This document shows, in pieces, positions 1-7,400 of a DNA stretch of 11,428 nt (within the stretch, counting starts at the first letter, position 1; each line of letters begins with the position of its first letter). Under the pieces are notes generated by a model. That model worked only from the letters and a program-made list of their open reading frames with translations. It had not been told where the DNA came from and ran no database searches. Origin of the DNA: Brevundimonas sp. (GTDB taxonomy: Bacteria; Pseudomonadota; Alphaproteobacteria; Caulobacterales; Caulobacteraceae); NCBI GenBank assembly GCA_022712235.1, contig JALAGW010000029.1, forward strand, positions 1 to 11,428, given 5' to 3'. Position numbers and translations under genes: made by a program.

Positions 1-1
1 C

Positions 2-121
2 CATCGAGGTCATGGCGGCGGCTACCTGCAGGACCGCGGTCTGGTGCCGCTGCCGGCCGCCGAACTGACCGCCGAACGCGCCAAGGCCGCCGCCATGCCC
101 TCGATGGCTCGGCCGAACTAA
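2..121 (+). CDS. C-terminal fragment of a plus-strand protein, possibly PstS-like phosphate-binding protein (5' truncated)
   Basis: An open frame enters from the left edge and ends at TAA 119-121, giving the last 39 residues of a protein. The readable tail contains GGGYLQDRGLVPLPAAEL followed by a charged, alanine-rich end. A YL-x-RGLVPLP tail resembles what I recall of the C-termini of periplasmic phosphate-binding proteins (PstS) in alphaproteobacteria, but 39 residues cannot prove the family. The assignment to a coding frame is supported by the G/C-rich third positions and by the strong intrinsic terminator that begins 77 bases after the stop. If it is PstS, the protein would be periplasmic and would deliver phosphate to the PstCAB transporter, whose genes would lie outside the window. 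Confidence 0.45.
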   Translation, partial: HRGHGGGYLQDRGLVPLPAAELTAERAKAAAMPSMARPN

Positions 122-140
122 GCAGGCAGCGTCTGCAATG

Positions 141-191
141 CCCTTCTCCCCTTGTGGGAGAAGGTGGGCGCCGAAGGTGCTCGGATGAGGG
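141..191 (+). repeat. Mosaic palindromic intergenic repeat, copy 1
   Basis: The unit has three parts. The first is a 9-bp perfect hairpin, CCTTCTCCC (142-150) and GGGAGAAGG (156-164), with loop CTTGT. The second is a short central hairpin, GCGCC-GAA-GGTGC. The third is the tail CGGATGAGGG. It faces copy 2 (261-310) in inverted orientation: the outer arm and the tail match, while the central hairpin has a different sequence. Repeats of this form are scattered through intergenic DNA of Caulobacterales, Sphingomonadales and Rhizobiales. The role is unknown; the RNA hairpin could stabilise 3' ends or help end transcription. Confidence 0.8.
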
Positions 192-197
192 ATGTGA

Positions 198-233
198 GTG
201 CCGCGATCGGCTGATCGCGGCACTTTCCTTTTG
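198..233 (+). terminator. Strong rho-independent terminator of the left-edge gene
   Basis: A perfect 11-bp stem pairs GTGCCGCGATC (198-208) with GATCGCGGCAC (213-223) around a 4-nt loop. It is followed at once by the T-rich run TTTCCTTTT. This is a canonical intrinsic terminator for plus-strand transcription arriving from the gene that ends at 121. The T-tract is only on the plus side, so it is not a good terminator for the minus-strand glycosyltransferase. It lies between the two facing palindromic repeats. Confidence 0.85.
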
Positions 234-260
234 AGCGTTACGGGAGTGAGGCGGAGCAAC

Positions 261-310
261 CCCTCATCCGTCTCGCTGCGCGAGCCACCTTCTCCCACAA
301 GGGGAGAAGG
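261..310 (-). repeat. Mosaic palindromic intergenic repeat, copy 2 (inverted relative to copy 1)
   Basis: Read on the minus strand, the unit is the hairpin CCTTCTCCC-CTTGT-GGGAGAAGG, then TGG, then a central hairpin CTCGC-GCA-GCGAG, then the tail ACGGATGAGGG. The outer hairpin and tail match copy 1, but the centre has been replaced by another 5-bp hairpin. It starts four bases after the stop of the minus-strand glycosyltransferase, where the transcribed 9-bp hairpin could act as a 3'-end stabiliser or a weak terminator. Confidence 0.8.
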
Positions 311-314
311 AAAA

Positions 315-1400
315 TTAAGCCGCCGCCTTGCGCCTCAACCGGGCGATGCGGCGCAGGCGGCGCCAGAAGCGGCCGCGCGCGGGCTCGGGATAGGGCTGCA
401 GGTTCTCGACGAACTGCTCGGCCGAGGCGCGCCAGCTGAACTTCTCGGCGTAGGCGCGCACATCCTTGCGATCCAGCTCCAGGGCCTTCAGGCAGGCGGT
501 CTTCAGATCGTCGTCGATAAAGCCGGCGCCCGAGCCCGGAATGATGTCGATGGGGCCGTGCGCCGGATAGGCGGCGACCGGGGTGCCGGCGCCCATGGCT
601 TCCAGAATCACCAGGCCGAAGGTGTCGGTCCAGCTGGGGAAGACGAAGACGTCGGCGTCGGCGAAGCAGCGCGCCAGGTCCTCGCCGAAACGGGCGCCCA
701 GGAACTTGGCCTCGGGGTATTTCTCTTCCAGCTCGGCGCGGGCGGGGCCGTCGCCGACGACGATCTTGGTGCCCGGCAGGTCCAGTTCGAGGAAGGTCTC
801 GATATTCTTCTCGACCGCCACGCGACCGACGTTGAGGAAGAAGGGGCGGGGCCATTCATCGCCGCCCATCTCCTTGTAGATGGGCTCCAGATCGGGACGG
901 AATAGGTCGGTATCCACGCCGCGCGTCCACGGAGAGACGTTGCGGAAGCCGTGCTCGACCAGTTCGTCGCGCAGGGTCGGCGTCGCCACCATCAGCCGGC
1001 CTGACGGCTTGTGGAACCACTTCATATAGGCGTAGCCGACCTGAACCGGGATCGGGAACCGGGCCGAGACGTATTCGGGGAACTTGGTGTGATAGCTGGT
1101 CGTGAAGGGCAGCTTCCACTCCACGCAGATGCGGCGCGTGGCGATGCCCAGGGGGCCTTCGGTAGCGATATGGACGGCCTCGGGCTCGAAGGCGCGCAGG
1201 CGTTCACGAATCTCTTCTTCGGCGCCCAGGGCCAGCCGGATCTCGGGATAGGTGGGGCAGGGGATGGTCTTGAACTGGCTGGGTTCAATGACCTCGACCT
1301 CATGGCCCATGGCGCGGCACTCGGCCACGGTGCGGGTCAGGGTACGGACGACGCCGTTGACCTGGGGCTCCCAGGCGTCGGTGACCAGAACAATGCGCAT
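315..1400 (-). CDS. GT4-family glycosyltransferase (mannosyl/glycolipid glycosyltransferase type)
   Basis: A 361-residue GT-B glycosyltransferase that transfers a sugar from a nucleotide donor. The N-terminal domain begins MRIVLVTDAWEPQVNGVVRT and carries SYHTKFPEY at about 102-110, as in MgtA, PimB and SQD2 relatives. The donor-binding domain has GVDTDLFRPD (161-170), VGRVAVEKN (191-199; R193 and K198 are the usual phosphate contacts) and DTFGLVILEAMGAGTPVAA (259-277). In the last motif D259 and E267 stand in for the usual E-x7-E. The C-terminus is a basic Arg/Trp-rich tail (RGRFWRRLRRIARLRRK), which could sit on the inner membrane surface. I chose the ATG at 1400 because an in-frame TTG at 1439 adds 13 residues ahead of the domain start; neither has a clear ribosome-binding site. 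The natural acceptor and donor cannot be read from the sequence. A glycolipid or surface glycan is an inference. Confidence 0.88.
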   Translation of the reverse strand: MRIVLVTDAWEPQVNGVVRTLTRTVAECRAMGHEVEVIEPSQFKTIPCPTYPEIRLALGAEEEIRERLRAFEPEAVHIATEGPLGIATRRICVEWKLPFTTSYHTKFPEYVSARFPIPVQVGYAYMKWFHKPSGRLMVATPTLRDELVEHGFRNVSPWTRGVDTDLFRPDLEPIYKEMGGDEWPRPFFLNVGRVAVEKNIETFLELDLPGTKIVVGDGPARAELEEKYPEAKFLGARFGEDLARCFADADVFVFPSWTDTFGLVILEAMGAGTPVAAYPAHGPIDIIPGSGAGFIDDDLKTACLKALELDRKDVRAYAEKFSWRASAEQFVENLQPYPEPARGRFWRRLRRIARLRRKAAA

Positions 1401-1446
1401 GAAGTCGAGTGGGCCCGGGCCGTTTCGCTGAGCCGGCAATTCTAGC

Positions 1447-1466
1447 CGCTTCGCATGACGAAGGCG
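1447..1466 (-). terminator. Possible intrinsic hairpin behind the putR remnant
   Basis: On the minus strand, a 7-bp stem with one bulged C (CG-c-CTTCG, loop TCATG, CGAAGCG) starts 7 nt past the TAA of the putR remnant. It is followed by the poor T-run GCTAGAATT. It could be the original terminator of putR, left in place when the guanylyltransferase-AGE gene entered. The T-tract is weak, so confidence is limited. Confidence 0.35.
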
Positions 1467-1473
1467 AGACGGC

Positions 1474-1542
1474 TTACAGCGGCAGGACCGTCGTCGACTT
1501 CACCTCTTCGAGAACGGCATAGGTCCGCGTATCGCGGGCGCC
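1474..1542 (-). pseudogene. Remnant of the 3' end of the Lrp/AsnC regulator gene (second copy)
   Basis: On the minus strand this stretch encodes 22 codons and a TAA that parallel the last 22 codons of the intact regulator at 3853-3921. By hand alignment 62 of 69 bases match, including a 40-bp identical core (1487-1526 against 3866-3905). The changes are mostly silent: GTC/GTG, CGG/AGG, ACG/ACA and TAA/TGA. There are two conservative replacements, Ala for Val and Asp for Glu. Similarity stops abruptly at about 1543, 16 bases from the stop codon of the guanylyltransferase-AGE gene. There is no upstream regulator sequence, so it is a fragment. The mostly synonymous pattern says both copies evolved as working coding sequence before they came together. 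Confidence 0.8.
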
Positions 1543-1558
1543 CGTCGTCGACCGATGA

Positions 1559-3784
1559 TCAGAACAACGAAACGGCGAGTTTTCTGTCTGGTGAAAGGGC
1601 CATGACCGCGCGTTCCACTTCGGCGTAGGCGGCGACGATGTGATAGAAGGAACTGGCTGGCGCAGGTTCCTCGATAAAGCGCCCGACCTCCAGCAGCTTG
1701 TCCTTCCACAGGCCGTCTGACGTCAGGTAGCGCCACAGGCCGGCCTCGGCCCTGGCCGCCTGGTTCAGGCAGAACTCGCGCCGTCCGTCGTCTGACAGCG
1801 TCGCAAAGATCAGCGACGCCTTGAGCCACTCTGTCTGCGGCCAAAGACGGGCGCGCTCGCTGCGCACGGTGCCATTGATGTTGCGGCTGTCGATGATGAC
1901 TTCCTTGTGGGGATCGAACCCGTCCAAGCCGCTGAGATAGAGGTTCCAGGCTAGGCAGGCGAGCTCGGTGTCGCCGCGTGCTTTTGCGTGCAAGGCGAGC
2001 AGGCCGGACCACTCCAGTTGATGGCCGGGCTCGATCAACTCGCTCCGCCTGTCGTCGGGCGGGGTCCAGTCGTCATCGAAGAATTCGCCGATGAGGCCGA
2101 TCTTCTGGTCGATCAGTCGGGTACGGGCGATCGCAACGATGGAATCGGACAACTCGCGCCAACCAGCGTCGGCGCTCGCCTCCTCCCATGCCATCGAGGC
2201 TTCGAGCATGTGCATCAGGGGGTTGGCCTGATAGGGCTTGGCTCCGACTTCGGTCAGCCCGCCCTTGTGGCTCCGTTCCTGAAGCAGGAGCTCACGCACC
2301 GCGACGGCGCGCGGCTCCATGTCCGCCCGCCCCAGGGCGCGACCCGCGAAGGCCAGCGCCAGAAGCAGAAAGGCCTGATCATACAGACTGGCGTGTTCGT
2401 CGATTGGCTGGCCATCAACATCCAGGATGGAGCGAAGCAGTCCGTCCGGTCGCGTGAACGGTCCATCCAGATAGTCCAGCCCGCTTTCAACCGCGCGTCG
2501 CCAGGGGCCTTGCCAACCCAGCAAGCCGGCCTGGCTGTAGGCATAAATCTGTCTCGCCTGGACACGGGCGCGTTTGGCGCTTCGCACCCGACGTCCGTCC
2601 AGGCCCAGGGTTTCTTCGAACGCGCCGCCGTCATTTTGGCCGAGCGTGCACCAGATCGGCAGGGCCTTGCTTCTCAACCATGCGCTCAAACGCGTGGCGC
2701 CCTCGTAGAAGGAGGGGGTAGCCGAAACTTCGAAATCGAGGTGCCGGGGAGAAAGATTCTCGAGTCGTTTGACGACCTTTTTGACATCCTGGCTGCGCTT
2801 CAGATCGGTGACGAGGACGGCGTCCTGCTCCACCACGATTCCGATGTTGCGCAATCCGATGGCCGCCACCAGGACCCCGTCGCGCGCACGGATGAGGCAG
2901 CCCTCTGAATCTTCCAGGACATGCAGACCGACATCGCCTTCGCCCGAGGCGTGAACGGCGTCCCAGGCGCCGAGATCGGACCATTCAAAGGAAACCGGCA
3001 GCACGGAGGCCCGCCGGGTCTTCTCCATGATCGCGTAGTCGACCGAGATCTTGGCGGCGGTTCGGAAGGCTTCGCCCAAGAGGATGCAGCCGCTGTCGTG
3101 CACCGCTGCATCGACTGCGTCCCTGACGCTGGCATGCAGGGAATTGGCCGACTGCGTGAATTCTTCTTCGAGCAGGTCGGCCCGGACGATGAAGTTGCCG
3201 CTGTTCCAAAGGTAGCCGCTGTCGATGTAGCGCCGCGCCGCGCTCTCGGTCGGCTTCTCCACGAAGGCGGCGACGGGGCTGAGACCAACGGACGCCGGCG
3301 CGATATAGCCATAGGCCGAAGACGGCGAGGTGGGCACGATACCCAGGGTCACGATGCGGTCAGCCAGCGAAGCTTCAACAGCCTGGGCCACAGCTTCATG
3401 GAAGGCGTCGTGATCCGGCACGTGGTGATCGGACGGGACGAACAGGTTGACCGCGTCGGGCGACTGTCGTCGCGTCCAGATCGCCGCGGCCGCCATAGCC
3501 GCGGCAGAATCGCGTCCCTCGGGCTCCAGCAAGATAACGGCTGAGGCGCCGATTTCGGATAGCTGGTGTAGAATGGTCTTCTGATGGCCGGCGCCGCCTA
3601 CGATGATCAGGCGGCCGTCGCCAGCGGCCAGCGGGGCCACGCGTTGAACGGTTTCCTGAAATAGGGATCTGTTGCCGGCCAAGGGAATAAAATGCTTGGG
3701 CCGCGACGGTCGGGAGGCGGGCCACAGTCGCGTGCCGGCCCCACCGCAAAGAATAACCGGATATACAGATGGCCTCGAACTCAT
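1559..3784 (-). CDS. Fusion of mannose-1-phosphate guanylyltransferase-like domain and AGE-type isomerase/epimerase domain
   Basis: A 741-residue cytosolic protein with two domains. The N-terminal ~340 residues are a sugar-phosphate nucleotidyltransferase. They have the signature GGAGTRLWPASR plus PKHF (14-32), then FVPSDHH, TLGIVPTSPSSAYGYI, FVEKPTESAARRYIDSGYLWNSGNF, SVDYAIMEK and WSDLGAWDA, as in GDP-mannose pyrophosphorylases. The C-terminal half, from about 360, is an (alpha/alpha)6-barrel AGE/mannose-6-phosphate isomerase-like domain: RVQARQIYAYSQAG (407-420), YDQAF, NPLMHMLEA, EPGHQLEW (585-592), RLWPQTE (646-652) and ASSFYHI (710-716). The two histidines H588 and H715 match the catalytic pair of that family. 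Together the domains could turn fructose-6-phosphate into GDP-mannose, given a phosphomannomutase encoded elsewhere; this is inferred. The start is ATG 3784, since longer in-frame sequence is antisense shadow. The gene sits between two copies of the putR 3' end and has lower GC than its neighbours, so it was probably acquired. Confidence 0.88.
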   Translation of the reverse strand: MSSRPSVYPVILCGGAGTRLWPASRPSRPKHFIPLAGNRSLFQETVQRVAPLAAGDGRLIIVGGAGHQKTILHQLSEIGASAVILLEPEGRDSAAAMAAAAIWTRRQSPDAVNLFVPSDHHVPDHDAFHEAVAQAVEASLADRIVTLGIVPTSPSSAYGYIAPASVGLSPVAAFVEKPTESAARRYIDSGYLWNSGNFIVRADLLEEEFTQSANSLHASVRDAVDAAVHDSGCILLGEAFRTAAKISVDYAIMEKTRRASVLPVSFEWSDLGAWDAVHASGEGDVGLHVLEDSEGCLIRARDGVLVAAIGLRNIGIVVEQDAVLVTDLKRSQDVKKVVKRLENLSPRHLDFEVSATPSFYEGATRLSAWLRSKALPIWCTLGQNDGGAFEETLGLDGRRVRSAKRARVQARQIYAYSQAGLLGWQGPWRRAVESGLDYLDGPFTRPDGLLRSILDVDGQPIDEHASLYDQAFLLLALAFAGRALGRADMEPRAVAVRELLLQERSHKGGLTEVGAKPYQANPLMHMLEASMAWEEASADAGWRELSDSIVAIARTRLIDQKIGLIGEFFDDDWTPPDDRRSELIEPGHQLEWSGLLALHAKARGDTELACLAWNLYLSGLDGFDPHKEVIIDSRNINGTVRSERARLWPQTEWLKASLIFATLSDDGRREFCLNQAARAEAGLWRYLTSDGLWKDKLLEVGRFIEEPAPASSFYHIVAAYAEVERAVMALSPDRKLAVSLF

Positions 3785-3852
3785 GGGACATGGGTTTAGC
3801 GGCGCGGCTCCAGTTGGTCGAGGCCCTGACAAGTCTGCGCCCTGTATTCCAG

Positions 3853-4314
3853 TCACAGCGGCAGCACCGTCGTCGACTTCACCTCTTCGAGAACGGCATA
3901 GGTCCTTGTCTCGCGCACGCCGGGCATCCGCACCAGAATATCGCCGAGGAAGACGCGGTAGGCGTCCATGTCGGCCACCCGCGCCTTGATCAGATAGTCG
4001 AAGCCGCCGGCGACCATATGGCACTCCAGCACCTCGGGCTGACGGCGCACGGCGTCGGCGAAGGCGTCGAAGACGTCGCCCGTGGTCCGGTCCAGCAGCA
4101 CTTCGATAAAGATCAGCAGGGCCCGGTCGGCCGAGGCCGGGTCGATCAGGGCGGCGTAGCCGGTGATGACCTTCTTGTCCTTCAGCCGTTTGACCCGTTC
4201 GAAGCAGGCGGCGGGCGACAGATTGCACCTTCGCGCCAGTTCCGCGTTGGATATGCGGCCGTCGATCTGCAGCACGCGCAGCAGACGGCGATCGGTGTCG
4301 TCCAGAGTTTGCAT
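3853..4314 (-). CDS. putR: Lrp/AsnC-family transcriptional regulator, probable proline-responsive activator of putA
   Basis: A 153-residue Lrp/AsnC regulator. The N-terminal winged helix-turn-helix (about 4-58) contains LDDTDRRLLRVLQIDGRISN, AELARRCNLSPAACFERVKRL and VITGYAALIDP. The C-terminal RAM domain includes VLECHMVAGGFDYLIK (95-110), which in this family binds the effector amino acid and builds octamers. It is divergent from putA. In alphaproteobacteria such as Agrobacterium and Rhodobacter, this is the position of PutR, which activates putA in response to proline. I chose ATG 4314 over ATG 4344 because GAAAGG stands 10 nt upstream of it and the protein then begins as the family normally does. 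Its last 22 codons are duplicated at 1474-1542, so its present C-terminus may have been supplied by incoming DNA. The symbol is inferred from context. Confidence 0.88.
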   Translation of the reverse strand: MQTLDDTDRRLLRVLQIDGRISNAELARRCNLSPAACFERVKRLKDKKVITGYAALIDPASADRALLIFIEVLLDRTTGDVFDAFADAVRRQPEVLECHMVAGGFDYLIKARVADMDAYRVFLGDILVRMPGVRETRTYAVLEEVKSTTVLPL

Positions 4315-4428
4315 GGCGGTTGCGCCTTTCGGCCGAAGGATCATTGGTTCGGGCCGCCATCATACAATGCACATTCGGTGAAGTCCGCCATATATGCAGC
4401 AAATCGAAGGGTTTGATCCCAGGGTGAG
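4315..4428. promoter_or_regulatory. putR-putA divergent control region
   Basis: This 114-base region between two divergent starts is more AT-rich than its surroundings and must hold both promoters and probably PutR-binding sites. Visible elements are TACAAT at 4363-4368 (plus) and the overlapping TATGAT on the minus strand (4359-4364), both -10-like. There is also the palindrome CATATATG (4389-4396) and the inverted repeat CCGAA/TTCGG (4333-4337 and 4348-4352). No good -35 partner can be placed at normal spacing, so transcription starts are not assigned. AGGG at 4421-4424 is the putA ribosome-binding site. Confidence 0.6.
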
Positions 4429-7400
4429 ATGATGACGCCGACCGACCTGAAGCACTGGGACGACCTGGACCGGAACAAGTTCCGCGACGAGGGCGCCGTG
4501 GTCGCCGAACTGCTGGCCAACCCCGGCCTGACGACGGCCGAGCGCGCCGACGTGCTGCGCGACGCCATCGCCCTGGTCGATCAGGCCCGCGCCAGCCAGA
4601 AGAAGCAGGGCGTGGTCGAGAGTTTCCTGCAGGAGTTTTCGCTGGGCACCCGCGAAGGTCTGGCCCTGATGTGCCTGGCCGAGGCCCTGCTGCGCACCCC
4701 TGACGCCGACACCCGCGATCGCCTGATCGCCGAGAAGATCGGCTCCGCCGACTGGGCCTCGCACATGGGCCAGTCCGACAGCCTGTTCGTCAACGCCTCG
4801 ACCTGGGGTCTGATGCTGACCGGCAAGCTGGTCGACGTGGACGATGAGGCCAAGACCGACCTGTCGGGCTTCCTCAAGCGCATCGCCGGGCGTCTGGGCG
4901 AGCCGGTTATCCGTCAGGCCGTGGCCACCGCCGTTAAGATCATGGGCGAGCAGTTCGTGGTCGGCCGCACCATCGAGGCGGCGCTGAAGCGCTCGGACCG
5001 CGAGGGCTGGCTGTGCAGCTTCGACATGCTGGGCGAGGGCGCCCGCCCTGTCGCCGACGCCGAGCGCTATGAGAAGATCTATGCCGACGCCATCGAGGCC
5101 GTGGGCAAGACCGCCAAGGGCCAGGGCCCGGAGGCCGGTCACGGCGTCTCGGTCAAACTGTCGGCCCTGTCGCCGCGCTATCAGGCGGTGCAGGAAGATC
5201 GCGTCTGGGAGGAGCTCTATCCCCGCATCCTGCGTCTGGCCCTGATCGCCGCCAAATACGACATCAACTACACCATCGACGCCGAGGAAGCCGACCGTCT
5301 GGCCCTGTCGCTGAAGCTTCTGGAGCGGCTGGCGCGCGAGCCGGAACTGGGCGACTGGAAGGGTCTGGGCCTGGCCGTTCAGGCCTATCAGAAGCGCACG
5401 ACGGAAACGGTGCAGAAGCTGGCCGAACTGGCCAAGTCCTCGGGCCGTCGCCTGATGGTGCGTCTGGTCAAGGGCGCCTATTGGGACACCGAGATCAAGC
5501 TGGCCCAGGTCAACGGCCGCACCGACTATCCGGTCTTCACCACCAAGCCCGCGACCGACCTCAACTATCTGGTCTGCGCCAAGGCCCTGATCGAGGCCTC
5601 GCCCTACATCTACGCCCAGTTCGCCACCCACAACGCCCATACCCTGGCGGCGGTGCGGCGCATGGCGCGCGACCGCAACGTGACCATCGAGCACCAGCGC
5701 CTGCACGGCATGGGCGAGGCCCTCTATGACGCCGCGCACGAAGCCTGGACCGACGAGACGGTCATCGTCCGCGCCTATGCTCCCGTCGGCGGTCACGAAG
5801 AACTGCTGCCCTATCTGGTGCGCCGACTGCTGGAAAACGGCGCCAACTCCTCCTTCGTCCACGCCCTACTGGACGAGCGCGTTCCCGCGGCCGCTGTCGC
5901 CGCTGACCCCATCACCGCCGTCGAGGCCCAGCCCGACCGTCACCCCAGGATTCCGGTTCCCATGAACATCTACGGCGATCGCCAGAACTCCCTCGGCCGC
6001 GACTATTCGCAGGCCGCCGACCGTGAGCGCCACGCCAAGGCCTTGGAGCGCGTCGACAGCGAGAAGCTGACGTCCGGCCCCATCATCGGCGGCAAGCTGA
6101 AGGCCGGCGTGAACCCGCAGGACGTGACCAATCCCTTCGACCGTTCGCAGGTTCTGGGCCACGTCTCGGAAGCTTCGGTTGAGGATGTCGACGCCGCCGT
6201 CACGGCTGCGGGCAACGCCCAGGTCGCCTGGGACCGCGTTGGCGGCGCCGGCCGCGCCCCGATCCTGCGCGCCATGGCCGACGCCCTGGAAGCCGACATG
6301 GACCGTCTGGTCGCCCTGCTGTCGCGTGAAGCGGGCAAGACCCTGAACGACGGCGTGGCCGAGGTGCGCGAAGCCGCCGACTTCTGCCGCTACTACGCCC
6401 TGCTGGCCGAACGCGACTTCGGCGGTCGCCAGACCCTGAAGGGCCCGACCGGCGAGACCAATGAGTTGGTGCTGCACGGTCGCGGCGTCTTTGCCGCCAT
6501 CAGCCCGTGGAACTTCCCGCTGGCCATCTTCGCCGGCCAGATCGCCGCTGCTTTGGCCGCCGGCAACGCCGTGGTGGCCAAGCCCGCCGAGCAGACCCCG
6601 CTGATCGCCGCCGAGGCCGTCCGCCTCTTCTACAAGGCCGGCCTGAACCCCGACCTGCTGGCTCTCGTGCCCGGCCGCGGCGAGGTGGTCGGCGCGGCCC
6701 TGACCAACCATCCGGGCGTCGACGGCGTGGCCTTCACCGGCGGCACCGACACCGCCAGCGCCATCAACCGCGGCCTGGCCGCGCGTCCGGGCGCCATCAT
6801 CCCCTTCATCGCCGAGACCGGCGGTCTGAACGCCATGTTCGTGGACACCACGGCGCTGAAGGAACAGGTCATCGACGACGTCATCCTGTCGGCCTTCGGC
6901 TCGGCCGGTCAGCGTTGTTCGGCCCTGCGCGTCCTCTATGCGCCCAAGGAAGCCGCCGACGCCCTGATCGAAGGCCTGAAGGGCGCGCTGGCGACCCAGG
7001 TCATCGGCGACCCGACCGATCCCAGGACCGACATCGGTCCGGTCATCGACGCCGAGAGCCGCGCCAATCTGGAAGCCCACGTGGCGCGTCTGTCCAAGGA
7101 CGCCAAGATCGTCGCCCGGGCGGAACTGGCTGCCGGTTCGGACAAGGGCGACCTGTTCGCCCCGACCATCGCCGAGATCCCGACCCCGGACTTCCTTGAA
7201 CGCGAGGTCTTCGGCCCGATCCTGCACGTCTATCGCTATGACTCGAAGGACCTGAAGTCGGTCGCCGCCAAGCTGGCCGCGCGCGGCTACGGCCTGACCT
7301 TGGGCGTTCACAGCCGCATCGAGGCCTTCGCCGACGAGGTCGTGCGTCTGGTTCCGGCCGGCAACGTCTATGTGAACCGCTCGATCATCGGCGCCGTCGT

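Noticed and set aside
1011..1445. Plus-strand open frame opposite the GT4 gene, and similar plus-strand frames at 1988-2908, 3769-4416 and 10147-11031
   Set aside because: All are antisense shadows of minus-strand genes with recognisable domains, and none has a family motif.
1474..3921. Integrase, transposase or terminal inverted repeats belonging to the putative inserted segment
   Set aside because: None is present. The only gene between the duplicated putR ends is the guanylyltransferase-AGE fusion, and I see no inverted repeats at the junctions, so I do not call it a mobile element, only a suspected insertion.
3785..4402. Upstream extension of the guanylyltransferase-AGE frame to 947 codons
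   Set aside because: This stretch overlaps the regulator gene in another frame and translates to arginine-rich sequence without motifs. The nucleotidyltransferase signature starts just after ATG 3784.
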